From Okeania sp. SIO2C9 (lineage in GTDB: Bacteria > Cyanobacteriota > Cyanobacteriia > Cyanobacteriales > Microcoleaceae), in assembly GCF_010672455.1 (NCBI RefSeq), contig NZ_JAAHGO010000004.1:62001-126000 (forward strand): a stretch of 64,000 nucleotides of DNA, written 5' to 3'. A program made the translations under genes and the position numbers. The notes under the pieces are model-generated. The model did no database searches, was not told where the DNA came from, and saw only the letters and a list, made by a program, of their open reading frames with translations. This document shows positions 58,012-64,000 of the stretch, piece by piece (position 1 is the first letter of the stretch; every line of letters begins with the position of its first letter).

Positions 58012-58260
58012 TATCATGTCCGGTAGCATCGGTATTGTATAGCAAAGGTAGGCAACAGCTCCGAAAGGCAACAGCTCCGAAAGGCAACAAACAGGAAGGC
58101 AATTGAGCAAGAAAAAAACTTAAATGTCCGGTAGCATCGGTCTTGTATAGTAAATAGGCAACAGGCAACAACTCATCTGGCAACAGGCAAGAAAAAAACT
58201 TAAATTTCCTGCAAATATCCACGCCAACTTTTACACAAACGATTGCCTTCGGACATGATG
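58012..58260. mobile_element. TATCATG-ended MITE type A, composite
   Basis: TATCATGTCCGGTAGCATCG starts the element, and a second internal copy of the left end (AATGTCCGGTAGCATCGG) starts at about 58122. The right end is TTCGGACATGATG. It looks like one copy fused to part of another by recombination at AACTTAAAT. The core has GGCAACAGCTCCGAAA repeats. Confidence 0.7.
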
Positions 58261-58343
58261 TCACCGCGTCTCCGTGTCAAATCTTAAAAACTTACCCTTG
58301 TAAGCACTCCCTCACTCCCTCACTCCCCCACTCCCCTACTTCC

Positions 58344-60215
58344 CTACTTCCCTACTTCCACAGCTTGAACTTGCTGTAATAACTCTTGTAATTTTCCTCC
58401 CTCAATTACCTCTATATCCAAAAGCTGTTGAGAAATTGTTTCCAACAAATCTCGATTATGATTAAGAATATCTAACGCTTGTTGATGTGCAGTTTCCACA
58501 ATTTCTTTCACCTCATCATCAATAGCTTTAGCAGTCTCATCACTCACCATGCGACGCGGGTTCATTCCACCTTGACCGAGAAAATTATTCTGTTGACCCT
58601 TCTCATAAGCTAAAGGACCCAATATTTTACTCATACCATAAGTTGTCACCATTTGTTCTGCTAGGTCAGTCGCTCGCTGCAAGTCATTAGCAGCACCAGT
58701 AGTAATGCTACCAAAGACAATTTCTTCCGCCGAACGACCCCCCAATAAAATTGCAATTTGTCCGCGAAGTTCCGCCTCATCTCTTAAAAATTTATCCTCA
58801 GTAGGTAGTTGCAAAGTATAACCCAAAGCAGCCATTCCTCGAGGAACAATAGAAATTTTCTCTACCCTACCACTACCAGGCATCAATGCACCAACTAAAG
58901 CGTGACCCACTTCATGGTAAGCAACAATCTTTTTCTCTTTATCACTGAGAAGACGACTTTTCTTTTCCAAACCTGCCACAATGCGTTCGATCGCTTCAGC
59001 AAAATCTTCCTGAGAAACCTTTTCTCTTCTGTTACGCGCTGCTAATAATGCTGCTTCATTAACCAAGTTAGCTAAGTCCGCACCGACAAAACCAGGAGTA
59101 CGAGTAGCGATCGCCTTTAAATCTAAATTATCTGCTAACTTAACTTTAGCAGCGTAAATTTCTAATATCTTTAGACGACCGGGTAAATCTGGACGGTCTA
59201 CCAAAACCTGACGGTCAAATCTTCCTGGTCGCAGCAAAGCGGGGTCTAAAGTTTCGGGGCGGTTAGTAGCAGCTAAAACGATCACTGTTGACTCAGTAGC
59301 AGCAAAGCCATCCATTTCAGTTAATAACTGGTTGAGAGTTTGTTCCCGTTCGTCGTTACCGCCGTAAAAACCACCACTGGCACGAGATTTTCCAATAGCA
59401 TCAAGTTCGTCAATGAAAATAATACAAGGTGCTTTTTGCTTTGCTTGTTCAAATAAGTCTCGCACCCGCGCTGCACCTGCACCCACAAATAATTCGACAA
59501 ATTCGGAACCGGAGATGCTAAAAAATGCTACTCCTGCTTCTCCTGCAACTGCCTTTGCTAATAGAGTTTTTCCTGTTCCTGGAGGTCCGACTAATAATAC
59601 ACCTTTGGGAATGCGTGCGCCGATAGCGGTAAAACGTTCGGGAGACTTGAGAAATTCGACAACTTCTGCTAATTCTGTTTTTGCTTCTTCAACTCCCGCC
59701 ACATTGTTAAAAGTTACTTTGGTCGATTCGCCTTCGACGTAAACTTTTGCCTTACTTTTTGTAATCGAAAGTGCTCCTTGGGGACCGCCCATACCACCTG
59801 CACGACGACCGATAAAAAATTGCCAGATAGCAACAAAAATTAGTGGGGGAATTACCCAACCCAGGATATTGCCAAAAAAGTTATTAGAAGGAGGCGGAGC
59901 AGCAAATTCTACTCCTTTTTGTTCTAGACGTTTTGGTAATTCTAGGTCGAATATGGGAGTAGTTGAAAATACCTGTCCTGGTTGTTCTTGTGTTCCTTTG
60001 AGTTGGTAACGAATTTGTTCTTGACCTACAGAAGCTCTTGCTACTTTGCCGTCTTCTACTTGGTCGATGAATAAGCTGTAAGGAACGCGAGGAATTTGAG
60101 GACCGAATAAATTAGGAAATACTAGGTTTATCAAGAGGAATATACCTGCCAGCAATAATAAGATATTGCCAATTCTAATATTGCGAGGTCCTTGTGCATT
60201 ATCTTTGATACTCAT
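58344..60215 (-). CDS. ftsH: FtsH AAA+ zinc metalloprotease, copy 2
   Basis: The 623-residue product has membrane segments at about 14-36 and 113-135, Walker A GPPGTGKT, Walker [34 protein letters not shown] and the zinc site HEVGH (His434, Glu435, His438). It is very close to the other copy in the AAA and protease parts and differs in the lumenal/periplasmic part between the membrane segments. Cyanobacterial FtsH proteins work as homo- or hetero-hexamers; these two may pair. The ATG at 60215 has a weak upstream purine-rich stretch. Confidence 0.95.
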   Translation of the reverse strand: MSIKDNAQGPRNIRIGNILLLLAGIFLLINLVFPNLFGPQIPRVPYSLFIDQVEDGKVARASVGQEQIRYQLKGTQEQPGQVFSTTPIFDLELPKRLEQKGVEFAAPPPSNNFFGNILGWVIPPLIFVAIWQFFIGRRAGGMGGPQGALSITKSKAKVYVEGESTKVTFNNVAGVEEAKTELAEVVEFLKSPERFTAIGARIPKGVLLVGPPGTGKTLLAKAVAGEAGVAFFSISGSEFVELFVGAGAARVRDLFEQAKQKAPCIIFIDELDAIGKSRASGGFYGGNDEREQTLNQLLTEMDGFAATESTVIVLAATNRPETLDPALLRPGRFDRQVLVDRPDLPGRLKILEIYAAKVKLADNLDLKAIATRTPGFVGADLANLVNEAALLAARNRREKVSQEDFAEAIERIVAGLEKKSRLLSDKEKKIVAYHEVGHALVGALMPGSGRVEKISIVPRGMAALGYTLQLPTEDKFLRDEAELRGQIAILLGGRSAEEIVFGSITTGAANDLQRATDLAEQMVTTYGMSKILGPLAYEKGQQNNFLGQGGMNPRRMVSDETAKAIDDEVKEIVETAHQQALDILNHNRDLLETISQQLLDIEVIEGGKLQELLQQVQAVEVGK

Positions 60216-60549
60216 GGTTATTATCTTTTTTTGGTAAGCAAGATATTAGTCTGTATATTTATTTTATATTATTTTTGAGCAAAAGAGGAAGTAGGGACGT
60301 TGCATGCAACGTCTACAGAATAATAGGGGAAAATATAGCAATGTGCGCTGGCTTATGTACAAATTACAAGAACTGTCCAATAGCTAAAAGTCTTATATTA
60401 TTCCAATGGAGATGCTGCGCAAACGATTTTTTTATTCCCCCTGTTGCCTGTTGCCTGTTGCCTGTTGCCTATTGCCAGATGAGCTGCGCACAGCGCTATA
60501 ATTGATAATTTATGTGCGATAATTGATTTGATTTTTTATTATTTGTCTT
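60216..60549. other. spacer with palindrome and TTGCCTG repeats
   Basis: A GTAGGGACGTTGCATGCAAC palindrome lies at 60291-60313. About four TTGCCTG units at 60443-60477 are heptamer tandem repeats. No gene is seen. Confidence 0.6.
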
Positions 60550-61326
60550 ATGAATACTTACCAGATCCTAAAGCAAAGTCAACGCCTAAGAATTAGTGAT
60601 GGCGAAATTTCACCTATCCTCAGTGGTTGTGAGAATGTTAATCGTCTTTTAGTGTTAATTTGGTCACAATTGGGCGATTTTGATAATCTAGAATATGCTT
60701 GGTGGTTACAACGAGAGTCTGCTAAGTTGCAAGCTCAAGGGGTGACAATAAGGGCCGTTGGGATTGGCGATCGCGCTTCTGGTTTGAAATTTTGTGGATA
60801 TACTGGGTTTCCTACGGAATGTCTGTTTGTTGACCCAGATGCTCAATTACATCAAGAATTAGAGCTATATCAGGGATTAATTTCTAAATTCCCTTTATTA
60901 ACTACAGGTCAAAGTGCTTGGGTCAATTTAATGTTGATGTGTGCAGGTATTGGTAGTCCTGGTACTTTAGGGGAGGTGTTTAGAGGTTATCTAGGGGATA
61001 AAAAAGCACCTCAATTGATTGGTGATGATGAAGTTATCCATGCTAAACCTTTACCACCTCTAAAGGGTTCATTTTTTAAGCTAGCAGGTGGAACAGGTTT
61101 TCAACGTCCTTTTGAACTAGCGACACTGAGGTTAAGAAATATGACGGAAGTTCTGAGTCATTGGTCAACTTATGTGCCTAATTCTGCTTATTTGACTCAA
61201 AGAGGTGCAACTTTTCTGTTTGATAGTCAGGGGAATTTGCTGTACAAACATTGCGATCGCGGCATTCTGGATTTTGCTTTTAATAAAAGTAATCCTTTAT
61301 CTTTTATAGCAGAGAACAGGGAATAG
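60550..61326 (+). CDS. peroxiredoxin-like (AhpC/TSA_2) family protein
   Basis: The 258-residue product has a thioredoxin-like layout (VLIWSQLGDFDNLEYAWWLQ, then VTIRAVGIGDRASGLKFCGYTGFP, then LFVDPDAQLHQEL). In place of the peroxidatic PxxxTxxC loop it has SQLGDFDNLEYAW with no Cys, so peroxidase activity by the usual mechanism is unlikely. The C-terminal RGATFLFDSQGNLLYKHCDRG is typical of the AhpC-TSA_2 group. It is probably a redox-related protein of unknown partner. It is divergent from ftsH copy 2. Confidence 0.75.
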   Translation: MNTYQILKQSQRLRISDGEISPILSGCENVNRLLVLIWSQLGDFDNLEYAWWLQRESAKLQAQGVTIRAVGIGDRASGLKFCGYTGFPTECLFVDPDAQLHQELELYQGLISKFPLLTTGQSAWVNLMLMCAGIGSPGTLGEVFRGYLGDKKAPQLIGDDEVIHAKPLPPLKGSFFKLAGGTGFQRPFELATLRLRNMTEVLSHWSTYVPNSAYLTQRGATFLFDSQGNLLYKHCDRGILDFAFNKSNPLSFIAENRE

Positions 61327-61470
61327 GAAATAGGGAATAGTGAACAGGTAACAACTCTCATTATGGCTAAACAGGCTGGTGTAGGCTATGATGGGCTACA
61401 ACCATAAGGGGGTTGGTAAGGGGGTGCTGGTTTCCCTACTCCTCCACAGGGTGGGGCGGAAAGCACCCCC

Positions 61471-61914
61471 TTACATAAATAAATGTTGCTCCGATGTTTG
61501 TCTACCTCCCGACTGATTTTTTATGTATTTTTTGACTATTTCCAAGGGTGCGCCACCACAGGAAACTATACATTTTGAGTCATGCCATAACCAGCGCTTT
61601 TCCCCAGTAAAATTGGTTGATTTGTTGGGCATATTTTCGTCTAATAATTCTGCTGGTAGCAGACTTTAGAGATGATATTAGCTGAGAAATATTATTGTCT
61701 GGGTGTAACTGAATTAATATATGCACATGGTCAGGTTCACCCTCAAACTCTTCGGCGTTGGCAACGTCTAGCAGTTAAAACATGCATCTATAATTTCTTT
61801 CATGTCTCAAATCATATTTTTGGTCAAAACTTTTTTCCTGTATTTGGTCACGAAACATATATGCAAGTGAATATCATAAACTACATGAGCACCTTTATTA
61901 AATTGTTTCTCCAT
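61471..61914 (-). pseudogene. tnpA: tnpA (IS200-type HUH transposase), broken
   Basis: The minus strand reads MEKQFNKGAHVVYDIHLHICF, then stops and frame changes, then EFEGEPDHVHILIQLHPDNNI (the HUH pair HVH), SATSRIIRRKY and, after a one-base shift, RWLWHDSKCIVSCGGAPLEI with VKKYIKNQSGG holding the catalytic Tyr. Frameshifts and two stops make it dead. It is divergent from the intact tnpB, the usual arrangement in some IS605 elements. The element can no longer move on its own. Confidence 0.85.
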
Positions 61915-61981
61915 AATTTCTACTTAAGAGCTGACTTTCCCCATGCTAATATGTTAATATAATTTTAGGGGATCAAAGATT

Positions 61982-61990
61982 AAAGGAGGT
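61982..61990 (+). promoter_or_regulatory. strong ribosome-binding site of tnpB
   Basis: AAAGGAGGT lies ten bases before the ATG at 62001. It fixes the start there and not at the GTG at 61989, which overlaps the site itself. Confidence 0.75.
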
Positions 61991-62000
61991 GATAGTCATT

Positions 62001-63362
62001 ATGGCAAATAGAAGATTGACTTTTCGACTGTACCCGACAAAAGTACAGAAAGAAAAACTATTTTTAGCCAGAAAGCTACACCAACTTTTGTATAACGCTT
62101 GTGTCGCTCATAGACGTTTTGAGTGGAGAAAAAACCGCTCAAGTGTAGACTATTTTACTCAGCAAAACGCATTACCAGGTTTTAGGCAGCAGTGGTCTGA
62201 TTATCAACAGCTTAATCTGAGTTCATTGCAAGCAACCGTAAAACGAGTTGATAATGCTTACAACGCTTTTTTCAAAGGGATTAGGAAACGTCCAAAGTTT
62301 AAGTCAATTAGAAATTACTCCGGTTGGACTTACCCAGATGGTAGGCAAGGTTTTAAAGTGCAGATTGAATGTAGCCAAAAATATACAGTCAACTGTGGAT
62401 GGGTGACACTTAATGACTTGGGTATGAGACTCAGGATGCGGGGTAGGTTTAAGTATTGGGGGAAACCTACTACTTGTACGATTGTTTATCGTCCTCATAA
62501 AGATGAGTGGTATGCTTCATTTAGTATCAAGACCTCGGAACCTGAACCATTGTTTGGTAGTAAGTCTCCACTGGATTATGAATCAATGGTGGCTTTTGAT
62601 TTAGGATGTGAAACAGCATTGACCTGCTATGACGGGTATGGGTTCGACTCAATCAGTAATCCTAGATTTGACAGAGAGTTTGCTCCAAAAATTCAGCAAG
62701 CTTCACGTCAACTCAAAAGAAAGCAGCGACCAATTAAAGGTAAGCAAAAAGCATCAAGTAGATGGAAAAAAGCGAAGAGAAAAATCTCTAAACTCAAGGC
62801 CAAACAGTCAGCCGTAAGACAAGATTGGCAGCACAAAGTCACAACAGAAATTGCTAGTTGTTATGACATCGTTGTGACCGAAAAATTAAATGTTAGAGGT
62901 ATGACTCGCAAGGCCAAAAAAGGTAAACGCAAAAAACAGAAAGCAGGTTTAAACCGTGCCTTGTTAGATGTGGGTTTCGGAGCGTTAAATCAAATGGCAC
63001 TATATAAAATCCTAGCGAAAGGTGGTTTGCACATAACCATAGATACCAAAAAAGTCAAGCCATCTCAACGTTGCCCTAGCTGTGGAACTGTTCATAAGGA
63101 ATGGGCGCAATTGAGTAATCGTTACCATGTTTGTGATGATTGTGGTTTTGAGATACCAAGAGACCAAGGCTCGGTCATGGTGATGTGGAATGTTGCTGCA
63201 GATAGGCAACCGGGGTTAGGAACTGGCCTCGTTAATCGTCGATGCTCTAGCTCTACTGATTCGACCCGTAAGCATACTGGCTCGATGAGGCAACTGGGGC
63301 AAATGAAGCGATTGCTGGCGCAAAGCTTCGCTAACAAAATCTCAAAGTGCGGACTTTGTTGA
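62001..63362 (+). CDS. tnpB: TnpB, RNA-guided endonuclease of IS605-type element
   Basis: The 453-residue product has the N-terminal RLTFRLYPTKVQKEKLFLAR domain. The RuvC catalytic residues are Asp200 (VAFDLGCETAL), Glu294 (VVTEKLNVRGM) and Asp388 (EIPRDQGSVMVM, where most relatives have DRDxNAA). A zinc ribbon CPSCGTVHK/CDDCGF lies just before the last. It ends with a basic tail. TnpB proteins of this kind cut DNA guided by an RNA from the element's right end, which lies directly after the stop codon. The gene is intact although its partner tnpA is broken. Confidence 0.93.
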   Translation: MANRRLTFRLYPTKVQKEKLFLARKLHQLLYNACVAHRRFEWRKNRSSVDYFTQQNALPGFRQQWSDYQQLNLSSLQATVKRVDNAYNAFFKGIRKRPKFKSIRNYSGWTYPDGRQGFKVQIECSQKYTVNCGWVTLNDLGMRLRMRGRFKYWGKPTTCTIVYRPHKDEWYASFSIKTSEPEPLFGSKSPLDYESMVAFDLGCETALTCYDGYGFDSISNPRFDREFAPKIQQASRQLKRKQRPIKGKQKASSRWKKAKRKISKLKAKQSAVRQDWQHKVTTEIASCYDIVVTEKLNVRGMTRKAKKGKRKKQKAGLNRALLDVGFGALNQMALYKILAKGGLHITIDTKKVKPSQRCPSCGTVHKEWAQLSNRYHVCDDCGFEIPRDQGSVMVMWNVAADRQPGLGTGLVNRRCSSSTDSTRKHTGSMRQLGQMKRLLAQSFANKISKCGLC

Positions 63363-63418
63363 CGGGGACTTAGAAACCCCGTCCGTCTACACGGCGGGGT
63401 AGTTCATTAAACGGTGTA
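63361..63418 (+). mobile_element. right end of IS605-type element, hairpin
   Basis: GACGGGG/CCCCGTC stem at 63361-63383 followed by CGTCTACACGGCGGGGTAG. It starts at the tnpB stop codon. The last bases of the tnpB coding part and this hairpin would form the scaffold end of the guide RNA. The element probably ends near TTCATTA at about 63410. Confidence 0.7.
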
Positions 63419-63435
63419 ATTGATTTTTACTCAAA

Positions 63436-64000
63436 ATGAATATTCAACAACCAAAAATTCTCATTATTGATGACCATCGCTTACTATTAAATGGAACCAT
63501 TAGTTTGGTAAGCGATCGCTTTGGGGATGCCCAAATATTCTCAGCTCAAACCGCGCAAGAAGCTCTTACAGAAGTTGCTCTACATTCTCCCGATTTAGCG
63601 ATCGCCGATTTGTCTATTCCCCAGGAATCGGGAACAACCGCCCAAATAGAGCATGGATTGGGGTTACTCAAGCAATTAATGGAAGATTATCCGCAACTTA
63701 ACTTAATGGTACAAAGTAGTAGCATCAAAGCATTAGTTCGCCTCATACCTGAAATTGATGCCCATCAAGGAGGGTTTACAATTGCTGATAAAAGTGAAAC
63801 TGTAGAAACTTTTTTAACTCGGATGGAATGGTCAATGCAAGGACTTACTCATACTAAGGATTTACAAACTGATTTGGAAGTCAAACCCGAGTGGTTGGAA
63901 GTGTTGCGACTTGCTTTTGAAGAAGGTTTGCAAGATAAAGCTATTGCTCAATCAATGTATAAGTCAGAACGTATGATTCGTCACTACTGGTCAAAAATTC
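63436..64000 (+). CDS. NarL/LuxR-type response regulator, cut by window end
   Basis: The open frame (188 codons seen) starts MNIQQPKILIIDDHRLLLNG with acidic Asp12 and Asp13. The phospho-acceptor is Asp58 in LAIADLSIP and the conserved Lys lies in TIADKSE. A HTH start is seen in LQDKAIAQSMYKSERMIRHY at the window end. The receiver domain is longer than usual by an insert (QESGTTAQIEHG). It controls transcription in a two-component or orphan pathway; no kinase is nearby. The 3' end lies outside the window. Confidence 0.85.
   Translation, partial: MNIQQPKILIIDDHRLLLNGTISLVSDRFGDAQIFSAQTAQEALTEVALHSPDLAIADLSIPQESGTTAQIEHGLGLLKQLMEDYPQLNLMVQSSSIKALVRLIPEIDAHQGGFTIADKSETVETFLTRMEWSMQGLTHTKDLQTDLEVKPEWLEVLRLAFEEGLQDKAIAQSMYKSERMIRHYWSKI

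Noticed and set aside
57965-58264. 99-codon minus-strand frame with Cys-rich sequence
   Set aside because: It lies wholly within a TATCATG-type element. The same peptide, KAIVCVKV.VDI.RKFKFFS, appears wherever that element lies, including inside the DUF3124 gene.

Overview
The window is cyanobacterial chromosome. The evidence is an iron-stress chlorophyll protein (IsiA) with flavodoxin, cytochrome c6, two thylakoid-type FtsH proteases, a fused methylglyoxal synthase/diacylglycerol kinase-like protein and many GCGATCGC (HIP1) octamers. Base composition is AT-rich and only about half of the DNA is coding. The spacers are packed with palindromic repeats, heptamer-type tandem repeats and decayed genes. 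This style suggests a filamentous marine Oscillatoriales/Microcoleaceae genome of the Trichodesmium/Okeania/Hydrocoleum kind; that assignment is inference from style and gene content.

Layout. 0.4-2.3 kb: remnants of IS200/IS605-type elements and a decayed tnpB. 2.6-3.8 kb: a family 4 glycosyltransferase. 4.0-5.5 kb: a leucine-rich-repeat pseudogene and a dead copy of the cytochrome c6 gene. 5.9-8.3 kb: folE and a COG0523 GTPase preceded by a Zur-box-like site (probable zinc-sparing unit). 9.0-10.2 kb: intact petJ and a DUF3122-like protein. 11.5-18.2 kb: MBL-fold hydrolase, LysM/M23 peptidase, methyltransferase, nucleosidase and Crp-type regulator. 18.6-24.1 kb: iron-stress region (alpha/beta hydrolase, isiB, isiA) spread out by repeats. 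26.5-28.3 kb: a two-gene unit with an FAD monooxygenase. 28.7-32.7 kb: a small conflict-type island with a probable toxin/immunity pair and a decayed ATPase coupled to a PD-(D/E)XK nuclease.

32.9-42.9 kb is the most interesting metabolic locus. A fatty acyl-AMP ligase, a fused acyl carrier protein/alpha-oxoamine synthase, two tandem near-identical-length SDR reductases, a MEKHLA/PAS-like protein, another SDR and an FAD oxidoreductase lie together. As a set they could activate a fatty acid, load it on the carrier domain, condense it with an amino acid to an alpha-aminoketone and reduce it, giving a sphingoid-like aminolipid or amino-alcohol. 43-52 kb: MGS/DAGK fusion, a broken DUF3124 lipoprotein, a frameshifted RTX protein, a dead CPA antiporter and an ABC exporter. 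53-61 kb: a possible carboxysome chaperone, tandem ftsH genes and a peroxiredoxin-like protein. 61.4-64 kb: an IS605-type element with dead tnpA and intact tnpB, then the start of a response regulator cut by the window end.

The second theme is the non-coding DNA. I recognise at least six dispersed short-element families. The best documented has TATCATG...CATGATA ends, a variable core and 3-bp TNA target duplications. Empty and filled sites of it can be compared within this window, and one copy sits in frame inside a lipoprotein signal peptide. Many genes here carry single nonsense or frameshift lesions, so ongoing decay is a general property of this stretch.
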